This document shows, piece by piece, positions 22,194-31,068 of a stretch of DNA of 33,598 nt. The notes under the pieces are model-generated. The model was not told the origin of the DNA, did no database searches, and saw only the letters and a program-made list of their open reading frames with translations. This DNA is from Chloroflexota bacterium (GTDB lineage: Bacteria; Chloroflexota; Anaerolineae; Promineifilales; Promineifilaceae). The stretch's first letter is position 1. Each line of letters opens with the position of its first letter. Location: positions 1 to 33,598 of the forward strand of contig JAGOMA010000050.1 in the NCBI GenBank assembly GCA_017993775.1. The letters are read 5' to 3'. The position numbers and the translations under genes are program-made.

Positions 22194-23783
22194 GTGATGA
22201 ACCATCAAACAAACAGGTGGGTGAATACTCGGTTACGCTCATTGCGGGAAGCGGTGGGGCCACGGCCGTACTGGTTGTTGTTTGGCTGCCTGCTGCTGGC
22301 TGCCGCTTTGCGCCTTTGGGGTATAAATTATGGGCTGCCCTACACCTACCACCCCGACGAAGCGGTGGCCGTCGTTACCGCCCAAAACATGGTCAAAACA
22401 GGCGACCTGAACCCGCATTTTTATGACTGGTCGTCCCTGCTTTTTTATCTCAATGCCCTGCTTTACGGCGCTTATTACCTTGTGGGGCATCTCTTTGGCC
22501 TGTTCCAGACGACAGCGGACATACCTGCCCCGGTTGTTTTGGTGATGGGCGTTGGCTGGATGCCCATGTCCAGCATGTGGCTGCTCAGCCGTCTGCTGAC
22601 GCTGCTCTTTGGCCTGGGCAGTGTGCTTTTGACCTTTGCCAGTGGGCGGACTTTGCTGCAAAAGACGGCCGTTGGCCTATTGGCCGCTTTCTTTTTAGCC
22701 ATTTCGCCCACCAACGTGGCGCACAGCCGGTATATTGCCCCAGATACCCTCGCCCTGTTTTTTATCATGCTCACCTTTTATGGCTCAACCAAAGTGTACC
22801 GAGACGGCCGTGCGCGATTTTATCTGCTGACCGGCGTGGCTTTAGGGCTGGCGGTGGCCGCTAAATACAATTCAGGTCTTATTGTGTTGGCCTTTGTCGC
22901 GGCCCATTTTCTGCGGCACGGCCGTCACGGGTTTAAGCGCCGCTGGCTCTATCTGACGCCATTAGCCGCGCTGGCTGCTTTTTTGGCGGCCATGCCTTAT
23001 GCGCTGCTCGATTACCCCGCCTTTTTAGAAGGTTTGCAGCGCAATTCGGCCCATTACGCCACGGGTCACGCGGGTATGGAAGGCGATACGCTGCGCTTTT
23101 ATGTGTCTTACCTGTGGCGCGTTGAGGGCCTTGTGTTTGTGTTGGCAGTAGGGGAAATAGCGCGCGGCGTGTACGGCCGTTCCCGTGAAACCATTCTCCT
23201 GGCCGTTTTTCCGGTCGCTTATTTTATCTTTATCAGCAGTTTCGCCGTGCGCAACGATCGCACGTTGATGCCGGTGCTGCCTTTCCTGTTTTTATTGGCT
23301 GCGAATGGGTTGGTTTGGGCCTGGAGCAAAGTGCGGACCAATTCAGGGCGGTCAACAGTGGCGTTTACGGCCGTAATGGCAGGTTTGGGACTGCTCCTGG
23401 TGTTTGTGCCGCTGCAAGGCGCGGTGCAAGGAGCTATCAATTTAACGCGCACAACCAGCCGGGAAACAGCTCGCGTCTGGATTGCCGAAAATTTGCCCGC
23501 CGGGGCACAAGTCGCGCTTGAACCGTATGCTCCTTTTGTGGATCCGCAGCAGTTTTCGGCGACCGGCTTTGATTATTTATATCTCCATACGGCAGAATGG
23601 TATGCAGAGAATGGGTTTGAGTATCTGGTGTTTGCACAGGGGAGTTACGGCCGTTTCTTCCGCGTGCCAGACCGTTATGGGACCGAGACAGCGGCTTACA
23701 ATCAGCTGTGGAACCAGTTAGAACCGGTGCAGGCGTTCCACGATGGCGGCTATGAAGTAAAAATTTACGCCGTGCCCAAGTAA
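22194..23783 (+). CDS. GT-C glycosyltransferase (family 39-like) membrane protein
   Basis: A 529-residue multi-pass membrane protein with about 11-12 helices. The first loop carries the acidic pair in YTYHPDEAVAVVTAQNM, the site expected for the catalytic Asp of GT-C enzymes (protein mannosyltransferase, ArnT and relatives) that use lipid-linked sugars. SPTNVAHSRYIAPDTLALFF and GVALGLAVAAKYNSG are typical of the PMT_2/GT39 group. The C-terminal soluble part (after about residue 420) has no motif I can name. It probably glycosylates a lipid or protein at the outer side of the membrane; donor and acceptor are unknown. The start could be GTG 22194 or ATG 22197. Confidence 0.82.
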   Translation: MMNHQTNRWVNTRLRSLREAVGPRPYWLLFGCLLLAAALRLWGINYGLPYTYHPDEAVAVVTAQNMVKTGDLNPHFYDWSSLLFYLNALLYGAYYLVGHLFGLFQTTADIPAPVVLVMGVGWMPMSSMWLLSRLLTLLFGLGSVLLTFASGRTLLQKTAVGLLAAFFLAISPTNVAHSRYIAPDTLALFFIMLTFYGSTKVYRDGRARFYLLTGVALGLAVAAKYNSGLIVLAFVAAHFLRHGRHGFKRRWLYLTPLAALAAFLAAMPYALLDYPAFLEGLQRNSAHYATGHAGMEGDTLRFYVSYLWRVEGLVFVLAVGEIARGVYGRSRETILLAVFPVAYFIFISSFAVRNDRTLMPVLPFLFLLAANGLVWAWSKVRTNSGRSTVAFTAVMAGLGLLLVFVPLQGAVQGAINLTRTTSRETARVWIAENLPAGAQVALEPYAPFVDPQQFSATGFDYLYLHTAEWYAENGFEYLVFAQGSYGRFFRVPDRYGTETAAYNQLWNQLEPVQAFHDGGYEVKIYAVPK

Positions 23784-23824
23784 CGTCTGAGACGACAGAG
23801 CCGAGTCAAACCAATCGCCAATCT

Positions 23825-26707
23825 TTAGTGGTGAAGATACGGCCGTAAAAACACCCCCGTATAACTCCCATCCACCTGCGCCACTTGTTCCGGCGTGCCT
23901 TCCGCCACAATCAAACCGCCGCGGTCGCCGCCCTCCGGCCCCATGTCGATCAAATGATCCGCCACCTTGATGATGTCCAGGTTATGCTCAATGATCACCA
24001 CGGTATTGCCTTTATCCACCAGCCGGTTCAGCGCCACAATCAACTTGGCCACGTCATGGCTGTGCAGCCCGACAGACGGTTCATCCAAAATATACATCGT
24101 ACGCCCTGTGGCAATTTTCGATAATTCACGGCTTAACTTCACCCGCTGCGCCTCGCCGCCGCTTAACGTCGGCGCCGGCTGCCCCAGGTGAATATACCCC
24201 AATCCCACATCCACCAACGTTTGCAGCTTGCGCCGGATAGGTGGAATGTTTTCAAAAAAAGTCAACGCCTCGTCTACGCTCAGGTCCAGCATTTGGGCGA
24301 TGTTCAATCCCTTATAAGTCACTTGCAGCGTTTCGCGGTTATACCGCGCTCCGTGGCAAATATCGCAGGGCACGTAAATGTCAGGCAAAAACTGCATCTC
24401 AATGCGGTTTTGCCCCTGCCCCTGGCACGCCTCGCAGCGCCCGCCTTTTACGTTAAAGCTAAATCGCCCCGCTTTATAGCCGCGTATCTTGCTCTCCGGC
24501 AAACCAGTAAACAAATCACGGATTGGGTTAAATAAATTTGTATAGGTCGCCGGATTGGAGCGCGGCGTGCGCCCAATGGGACTCTGATCAATTTCAATGA
24601 CCTTGTCCAGATGCTCCAGACCTTCAATGCCCGCATGTTTGCCCGGCAGTTCTTTTGATTTGTAGAAATGTTGATTTAGCCGCTTGCTTAAAATTTCTAC
24701 CAGAAACGAGCTTTTGCCGCTGCCGCTGACGCCGGTCACGCACACAAATTTGCCCAACGGAATCGCCACGTCCACGTTTTTCAGGTTGTTTTCTTGCGCC
24801 TGCCGCACGACAAGAAACTGCCCTTTGTGCCCTTTGCGCCGTTTGCCAGGCACCGGGATTTGCGTCCGGCCACTGAGATACGCTCCGGTGATTGATTTTT
24901 CATTGGCGGCGACTTCATCCGGCGTTCCTTCGGCCACAATTTCGCCGCCCAATTTGCCCGCGCCCGGCCCCAGGTCCACAATCCAATCGGCAGCGCGCAT
25001 GGTGTCCTCGTCGTGTTCCACTACCAGGACCGTGTTGCCCAGGTCGCGCATCCCCTTCAGCGTGTGGATCAGGCGTTCGTTGTCGCGCTGGTGCAAGCCA
25101 ATCGATGGCTCATCCAACACGTACAGCACGCCCATCAACTGGCTGCCGATTTGTGTCGCCAGGCGGATGCGCTGCGCCTCGCCGCCGCTGAGAGTGCCGG
25201 CCGCGCGGTCCAGCGTCAGATAATCCAGGCCCACGTTGATCATAAACTGGAGCCGCTCATGAATTTCTTTCAGGATGGGTTTGGCGATCATCTTTTGCCG
25301 TTCTGTCAGCACGCCATCGTCGCGCAGTCTTTCCGCCCAGGGCAAGGATTGGGCTACTGCCCAGCGCGTCACATCAGCGATATTGATGTCCTCGATGGTT
25401 ACGGCCAGGGTTACGGGCTGCAAGCGCGTGCCCTGGCAGGTGGAACACGGCCGATTCACCATAAACGTTTCCAATTTATCGCGCACATAGTCGGAAGTGG
25501 ATTCGTTGTACCGTCGCCAGAGGTTGGTTACCACGCCTTCGTAGTTGGTGCGGTAGTTGCGCGTGTCGCCGTCGCGGTTGATATACGTGACAGTGATGCT
25601 TTCGTCGCCGCTGCCGTGCAGCAAAATGCGCATCTGGGCATCGCTGAGTTGGCGCACGGGGATGTTGGTGGGGATTTTGAAGTGATCGGCCGTGGCTTTT
25701 AGCAGCTGCCAGTAATAACCGGCCTTGTCATCGGTGGGCCAGCCGGTGATGGCGCCTTCGACCAGGGTTAAATCTTTATTGGGCACAATCAGGTCATCGT
25801 CCAATTCTTTTTTGGTGCCCAGGCCCTGGCAGTCCGGGCAGGCGCCGTGCGGGCTGTTAAAGCTGAATGTGCGCGGTTCGATTTCGGGAATGCTGGTGCC
25901 GTCATAGGGGCAATAAAGGTGTTCGGAATAGAGCTGGTCTGTTTGATTGTCACGGTCGGTGACATCGTTGATGATGACAATGCCGCTGCCCAACGCCAAC
26001 GCTGTTTCGACAGAATCGGTGAGGCGGGTGCGGTCGGCTTTTGCTTCTTCGCTGTCGTCGTGGGGATCGTGCCGGATGATAAGCCGATCTACCACGGCTT
26101 CGATGCTGTGGTTTTTGTAGCGGTCGAGTTCGATTTCTTCGTCAACCTGGCGCACCTCGCCGTTCACACGGACGCGGACAAAGCCGGCTTTGCGCACGTC
26201 TTCAAAGACGCTTTGGTGGTGGCCTTTGCGATCTTTCACCAGAGGCGCGAGTACCTGGATGCGGCTGTTTGGCGGCATGTGGAGCAGACTTTCAACGATT
26301 TGCTCGGCGGATTGCGGGCTGACGGGACGGCCGCATTCCGGACAGTGGGGCGTGCCGACGCGGGCAAAGAGCAGGCGCAGGTAGTCGTAAATCTCGGTGA
26401 CAGTGCCGACGGTGGAACGTGGGTTGTGGCTGACGCCTTTTTGGTCGATGGAAACGGCCGGGCTAAGTCCTTCGATCTGGTCTACGTCTGGTTTTTCCAG
26501 TTGGCCGAGGAATTGGCGGGCATAGGCGGAGAGAGATTCGACGTAGCGCCGCTGCCCTTCGGCGAAGATGGTGTCGAAGGCCAGGGAAGATTTACCGGAG
26601 CCAGAAATGCCGGTGAGGACGACGAGTTTGTCGCGCGGAATCTCCACGGTGACGTTTTTGAGGTTATGTTCGCGCGCGCCGCGCACGATAATTTTATCGA
26701 GTGACAT
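23825..26707 (-). CDS. uvrA: Excinuclease ABC subunit A
   Basis: A 960-residue damage-recognition ATPase of nucleotide excision repair, acting with UvrB and UvrC. Both ABC modules are complete: Walker A GISGSGKSS (33-41) and a second GVSGSGKSS near residue 650, with signatures LSGGEAQRIRLA and LSGGEAQRVKLS, and Walker B regions ending in LDEPSIGLH and LDEPSVGLH. Zinc-binding Cys pairs occur in CPECG, CPYDG...CPDCQG and CEACQGQG...CDICHG. Length is normal. The start ATG at 26707 gives the family N-terminus (SLDKIIVRGAREHNLKNV); no clear ribosome-binding site precedes it. The gene is almost devoid of the ACGGCCGT octamer that peppers its neighbours, with one copy near its 3' end. Confidence 0.98.
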   Translation of the reverse strand: MSLDKIIVRGAREHNLKNVTVEIPRDKLVVLTGISGSGKSSLAFDTIFAEGQRRYVESLSAYARQFLGQLEKPDVDQIEGLSPAVSIDQKGVSHNPRSTVGTVTEIYDYLRLLFARVGTPHCPECGRPVSPQSAEQIVESLLHMPPNSRIQVLAPLVKDRKGHHQSVFEDVRKAGFVRVRVNGEVRQVDEEIELDRYKNHSIEAVVDRLIIRHDPHDDSEEAKADRTRLTDSVETALALGSGIVIINDVTDRDNQTDQLYSEHLYCPYDGTSIPEIEPRTFSFNSPHGACPDCQGLGTKKELDDDLIVPNKDLTLVEGAITGWPTDDKAGYYWQLLKATADHFKIPTNIPVRQLSDAQMRILLHGSGDESITVTYINRDGDTRNYRTNYEGVVTNLWRRYNESTSDYVRDKLETFMVNRPCSTCQGTRLQPVTLAVTIEDINIADVTRWAVAQSLPWAERLRDDGVLTERQKMIAKPILKEIHERLQFMINVGLDYLTLDRAAGTLSGGEAQRIRLATQIGSQLMGVLYVLDEPSIGLHQRDNERLIHTLKGMRDLGNTVLVVEHDEDTMRAADWIVDLGPGAGKLGGEIVAEGTPDEVAANEKSITGAYLSGRTQIPVPGKRRKGHKGQFLVVRQAQENNLKNVDVAIPLGKFVCVTGVSGSGKSSFLVEILSKRLNQHFYKSKELPGKHAGIEGLEHLDKVIEIDQSPIGRTPRSNPATYTNLFNPIRDLFTGLPESKIRGYKAGRFSFNVKGGRCEACQGQGQNRIEMQFLPDIYVPCDICHGARYNRETLQVTYKGLNIAQMLDLSVDEALTFFENIPPIRRKLQTLVDVGLGYIHLGQPAPTLSGGEAQRVKLSRELSKIATGRTMYILDEPSVGLHSHDVAKLIVALNRLVDKGNTVVIIEHNLDIIKVADHLIDMGPEGGDRGGLIVAEGTPEQVAQVDGSYTGVFLRPYLHH

Positions 26708-26955
26708 AGGTTGATTATCCGGTGGTTTGATAATTTAGAAGCCGGTTGTGAAGGCGGCGGGTGGTTGTATACAGGGTTTTGCGCCGACAATTTGCCTGAG
26801 TTGAGCCGATCCGCAATTCTAGCATGGTAAATGGGGAGGAACCATTAGCGTTTCATAGGTTTTGGCGGAGGGGGAATGGGAGGGGGTGAGGAGGTGGGGG
26901 ACACGGCCGTTTGCCACCGCGCGCCCACAATCCTCGCTCTGACTTATGGCAAATG
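26708..26955. other. Intergenic region with G-rich tract, upstream of uvrA
   Basis: This gap lies between the uvrA start and the stop of the AI-2E family gene, both on the minus strand. It holds a purine tract at 26867-26900 with G-runs of 5, 3, 5 and 5 bases (the last loop is 9 bases), an ACGGCCGT box at 26903-26910 and a TGTATACA palindrome near 26766. On the minus strand TAGAAT occurs upstream of uvrA without a convincing -35. I see no LexA-type box that I could defend. Confidence 0.5.
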
Positions 26956-27936
26956 TTAGGTATCGTCCTCGTTGTGCAGGTAAACAGGGTGGTCCAGCAG
27001 CTTATTGTAGGTATATTCGGCCAGAACCTTCAAGCTTGCCAGCACCGGCACAATCACGATAGCGCCTAATACACCTGTCAGGGATAGCGCTGAGATAAGG
27101 GCAATTACCACGACGCCAGGATGCAGCTTTAGGGCGTGCCCCATGTACTGCGGCCGCAGCCACAAGTTGTCGATTTGTTGGATGCCCGCGTAGACCGCAA
27201 CGAGCAGAATAATAAGCCCAACAGGCGACAGAGGCAGCCATCCCCGGCGGAACAACCAGATAATGAGCGCGGTGCTGATCAGCAGCAGAATGCCGATGAT
27301 GGCAAAGATAACAAGCTGAACGCGCAAAGAAATCCGCCAGACGGTGTTGAGTTCTTCGGTTAATTGCGCAGCTTCTTCCTGGTAGGCCGGCGGTAGAAGG
27401 CTGATGAGATTTGGGGCGATCCGGTAGCCGTCGCGCATAAAATAAAAAAGACTGACCAGCACAACCAGGCTCCATAACAGATTATCGGCGATGCCGTTGA
27501 ACCAGCCGCCAGACACGCTCGGCACGGCCGCCAGGGCATTGTTGGTGGAGCGCTGCAAGTAGCTGATGAAAAACTCAGGGTGGACTTCAAAGCCGAAGAC
27601 GTCAAACGGCCGTTCCAACAACAAGCTAATTTCACCAATGGCCACCCGTAGTTCCTGGGTCCACCCCGACACCTGCCCCCACACCAGCGCTCCCGCTAAC
27701 GACAAAATCCCCACAATGATTAACGTTATGCCGAGGTAAACCAGCGTTGTGGCCAGTCCGCGTTTCCCCGACCAGCGTCGCTCCAGACGGTTAACCAGCG
27801 GGTTTAGCAAATAGGCCAAAATGGCTCCTACCAATAGAGCGCGCCACACAGGCGCGGTAAAAACCAGCAGGACAATGCCGCTTATAGTGACTAAAATGAA
27901 GAGGAACCCCTGCATGGGGGTTGTTGTTTTTTTCAT
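26956..27936 (-). CDS. AI-2E family transporter (TqsA/PerM-like)
   Basis: A 326-residue membrane protein with seven to eight helices. It begins with two helices (FLFILVTISGIVLLVFTAPV, then LLVGAILAYLLNPLV). The middle has the family loop LLPPAYQEEAAQLTEELNTV, and the end has PGVVVIALISALSLTGVLGA and IVPVLASLKVLAEY, as in this family. Members have been linked to AI-2 export or to Na+/H+ and Li+/H+ exchange, so function cannot be assigned from sequence. The gene lies about 100 bases downstream of the P-type ATPase on the same strand. Confidence 0.85.
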   Translation of the reverse strand: MKKTTTPMQGFLFILVTISGIVLLVFTAPVWRALLVGAILAYLLNPLVNRLERRWSGKRGLATTLVYLGITLIIVGILSLAGALVWGQVSGWTQELRVAIGEISLLLERPFDVFGFEVHPEFFISYLQRSTNNALAAVPSVSGGWFNGIADNLLWSLVVLVSLFYFMRDGYRIAPNLISLLPPAYQEEAAQLTEELNTVWRISLRVQLVIFAIIGILLLISTALIIWLFRRGWLPLSPVGLIILLVAVYAGIQQIDNLWLRPQYMGHALKLHPGVVVIALISALSLTGVLGAIVIVPVLASLKVLAEYTYNKLLDHPVYLHNEDDT

Positions 27937-28036
27937 TATTTCTAAACAGGTTCTCTGGTATGACCCAAAGGTTTGGCGGCTTCTCGGGTGAATGACCTAA
28001 AATCGAACCTTCCCAGTCTACGCAGATAGTTTGGTT

Positions 28037-30823
28037 TTAACGGCCGTTACGCCTCAGCCACCACTTCTCCAACTCAATCGCCCAAAAGGCCAGGCTGCCT
28101 AACAATACGCAAATCACCAGTTCCAGTAGCGAAAGTGGATCGACATTGAAGAAGCTTTCCAGACCTGGTAAATATACTACCACCAGTTGCAGGGCAATGA
28201 CCACTACCGTCAGCCACAACAAGGTCGAGTTGGTGCGCCAGCCCAGCTTAAAGAAAGATTGCCGGCTGGAGCGAGAAGCCAGAGCCTGCCCCACCTGCAA
28301 AAAGGCCAGGGTTGTAAACAACATGGTTTGCCATGTCTCGTCTGCTGCGTGCGCCGGATCATAAGCGGCATAGGCTACGCCCAGCGACACCAGCCCGACG
28401 AAAACGCCGACCCAGATGATGTGGCGACCCAGCCCCTCGTTGAACAGGCTGGCTTGCGGCTGGCGCGGCGGCCGCTGCATAATACCTTTTTCCGCCGGTT
28501 CCACGCCCAGCCCCAGCCCCAACAGGCCGTCGGTGAGCAGGTTCAGCCACAGTAGTTGCAGCGGTTCCAGAGCTACAGCGATGCCAAAGAATGGCGTCGC
28601 CAGCATTACCAGCACCTTGCCCAGATTGCCGGCGATGGAAAACTTCACAAAGCGGCGGATGTTGTCGAAGATGACCCGCCCTTCTTCCACGGCGGCCACA
28701 ATGGTGGCAAAGTTGTCGTCCAGCAGCACCATCTCGGAGGCTTCTTTGGAAACATCTGTGCCGGTGATGCCCATGGCCACGCCGATGTCGGCTTTGCGCA
28801 GGGCCGGCGAGTCGTTGACGCCGTCGCCGGTCATGGCCACGATTTGTCCCTGGTTTTGCAGGGCTTCGACGATGCGCAGCTTGTGTTCCGGTGAGACGCG
28901 GGCGTAGATGGACACTTCGTTGACGGTTTGGGCCAGTTCTTCCGGGGTCATCTGGTCGAGATTGACGCCGGTTTTGACACGGCCGTCCTCACTAATTCCC
29001 AGATCGTGGGCAATAAACCGCGCCGTCAGCGGATGGTCGCCGGTGATCATGATGGGGCGCATCCCGGCGGTTTTGGCGGTAGCCACGGCAGTTTTCACTT
29101 CCGGTCGCGGCGGGTCAATCATGCCCACCAGCCCGATGAACACCAGATTTTGCTCCAATGGCTCATCCGGGCGGTCCAGCCATTGCAGCCCCAGCCCCAA
29201 CACGCGCATTCCCTTCTGGGCCATGTCGGAGTTGGCGATGTCGATGCGCGTGCGCCAGGCGTCGTCCAGCGGCACCGGCTTGTCGCCGTCCCATACCCGG
29301 TCGGTGATCGCCAGCAGACCGTCTACCGCGCCTTTGGTGAAGGCGATGTAAGGGGCATTGACACCGGGCAGGGCGCGCACGGCCGTTGGCAGATTCTCCA
29401 CGTTGGCGGCCAGTTCATGCACCGTCGTCATGCGCTTGCGGTCGGAATCGAAGGGCAGTTCGGCCACGCGCGGCAGGGCGGCTTCCAGGCCGGCGCGGGT
29501 CACGCCCGCCTGCTGCGCGGCCACCAGCAGCGCCCCTTCGGTCGGGTCGCCCATCACGGTGTAGCGGCCGGTTTCCGGGTCCGGGTTGACAGAGGCGTCG
29601 TTGCACAGCGCCCCGGCGGCCAGAGTCAGGCCGATAGCCGAGGGGCGGCTGGCGAACAGTTCGTCGGGGTTGTCGGCCAGCTTGAGGTAGGAGGCGGATT
29701 GTTCGCTGGTTCCGGCCAGTTCCAGAAAATGCCCGGCCACGTCGATCACTGTCACGGTCATGCGGTTGACGGTGAGCGTGCCGGTTTTGTCGGAGCAAAT
29801 GACGGTGACGGAGCCGAGGGTTTCCACGGCGGGCAGCTTGCGAATGAGGGCGCTGCGCCGCAGCATCCTTTGCGCGCCCAGAGCCAGGGTGATGGTGACC
29901 ACGGCGGGCAAGCCTTCGGGCACGACGGCGACGGCCACGGACACGGCCGTTAGAAACATTTCCTCCAACGCCTCGCCCGACAACACGCCGATCAGCAGCA
30001 CCAGGGCGGCCACGGCCACCCCGGCCACAGCCAGCATCCGGCCCACACCATCAAGCTGTTTTTGCAGCGGCGTCTGGCTTTCGTCGACGCTTTGGATGAG
30101 CGTGGCGATTTTGCCTAATTCGGTGTCCATGCTGGTGGCGGTGACGACGGCCGTGCCCCGGCCATAGGTTACGTTTGTGCCCATGTAGAGCATGTTGCGC
30201 CGGTCGCCCAGGGGCAGGTCGGCTTTGGCGACGACGGCCGTTTCTTTTTCCACGGCCTCAGACTCGCCGGTCAGGGCGGATTCTTGCACGCGCAGGTTGG
30301 CGTTTTCGATGAGACGGCCGTCGGCGGGGATGGCGTTGCCGGCTTCCAGCACGAAGATGTCGCCGGGAACCAATTCACGGGCGGAGAGTTCTTGCAGACG
30401 GCCGTCGCGCCGCACGCGCACTACCGGCACGGCCAGCTTCTTCAGGGCGGCCATCGCCTGTTCTGCCCGGTACTCCTGCACAAAACCCAAAATCACAAAC
30501 AACACCACGATGGCCCCAATCGCCGCCGCCTCCGTCGCCTTGCCCAAGAAGGCGGAAGCAACCACGGCCGCGATCAAAATGAGCACCATCGTGCTGCTCA
30601 CCTGCTCCCACAGCAGGCGCAGCGGGTGCTTGCCGCCGCGTTCAATCAGTTCGTTAGGCCCAAATTGGGCCTGGCGCTGCTGTGCTTCTGTTTCCGATAA
30701 TCCCTGCGCGCTGCTATTTAAAGTTGCCAGGGTTGACTCGATGGACTCTGTGTGCCACAGGGGCCATGATTGTTTGTTTTGCATCTTCACCTGTTTTGAA
30801 ATTTCTGGTTGATAGGACAGCAT
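28037..30823 (-). CDS. Calcium-transporting P-type ATPase (type IIA)
   Basis: A 928-residue cation pump. The actuator motif is TGES (185-188), the M4 ion-site motif VPEGLP (301-306), and the phosphorylation site CSDKTGTLT with Asp 345. The nucleotide domain includes GDPTEGALL, and the hinge MTGDGVNDSPALRKADIGVA is complete. M6 carries LWLNLLTDG, typical of SERCA/PMR1-like Ca2+ (or Mn2+) pumps. It would export Ca2+ from the cytoplasm. The ATG at 30823 gives the longest form; the internal ATG at 30784 (MQNKQSW) has AGGTG just before it and may be the real start. Confidence 0.93.
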   Translation of the reverse strand: MLSYQPEISKQVKMQNKQSWPLWHTESIESTLATLNSSAQGLSETEAQQRQAQFGPNELIERGGKHPLRLLWEQVSSTMVLILIAAVVASAFLGKATEAAAIGAIVVLFVILGFVQEYRAEQAMAALKKLAVPVVRVRRDGRLQELSARELVPGDIFVLEAGNAIPADGRLIENANLRVQESALTGESEAVEKETAVVAKADLPLGDRRNMLYMGTNVTYGRGTAVVTATSMDTELGKIATLIQSVDESQTPLQKQLDGVGRMLAVAGVAVAALVLLIGVLSGEALEEMFLTAVSVAVAVVPEGLPAVVTITLALGAQRMLRRSALIRKLPAVETLGSVTVICSDKTGTLTVNRMTVTVIDVAGHFLELAGTSEQSASYLKLADNPDELFASRPSAIGLTLAAGALCNDASVNPDPETGRYTVMGDPTEGALLVAAQQAGVTRAGLEAALPRVAELPFDSDRKRMTTVHELAANVENLPTAVRALPGVNAPYIAFTKGAVDGLLAITDRVWDGDKPVPLDDAWRTRIDIANSDMAQKGMRVLGLGLQWLDRPDEPLEQNLVFIGLVGMIDPPRPEVKTAVATAKTAGMRPIMITGDHPLTARFIAHDLGISEDGRVKTGVNLDQMTPEELAQTVNEVSIYARVSPEHKLRIVEALQNQGQIVAMTGDGVNDSPALRKADIGVAMGITGTDVSKEASEMVLLDDNFATIVAAVEEGRVIFDNIRRFVKFSIAGNLGKVLVMLATPFFGIAVALEPLQLLWLNLLTDGLLGLGLGVEPAEKGIMQRPPRQPQASLFNEGLGRHIIWVGVFVGLVSLGVAYAAYDPAHAADETWQTMLFTTLAFLQVGQALASRSSRQSFFKLGWRTNSTLLWLTVVVIALQLVVVYLPGLESFFNVDPLSLLELVICVLLGSLAFWAIELEKWWLRRNGR

Positions 30824-30980
30824 ATATTTACCATGATTTTGATAAAAAGGGAATGTAAAGGAGCGTAATTAAACAGAGCTTAATGCAGCCGATTGGGAAT
30901 GAGACGCGATTTTGGCGGATGCCGCTTTAGCCCTGCAAGTTTTCCGAAACCTGCCAGGACTTGCCTGTTATCACTTGCTA

Positions 30981-31009
30981 TTGAAAAATCTTCCTCGACG
31001 GCGTATGAT
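30981..31009 (+). promoter_or_regulatory. Strong promoter for the aminotransferase gene
   Basis: TTGAAA (30981-30986), a 17-bp spacer and TATGAT (31004-31009). Predicted start near 31016, leaving a leader of about 53 bases that includes GGGAGGAGG (31052-31060). The Shine-Dalgarno run is flanked by a TGGGA/TCCCA inverted repeat that could partly cover it. Confidence 0.75.
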
Positions 31010-31068
31010 CCACCTGAATTCTACTTACCTGACGATTTTTTACCCACTACTGGGAGGAGGTAAATCCC

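Noticed and set aside
25013..26704. Plus-strand open frames opposite uvrA (229 and 285 residues)
   Set aside because: Both are antisense to a complete UvrA, lack recognisable domains and are typical GC-driven shadows.
28928..29953. Long plus-strand open frame (341 residues) opposite the P-type ATPase
   Set aside because: The ATPase frame contains all catalytic motifs. The opposite frame is Gly/His-rich shadow sequence caused by codon bias.
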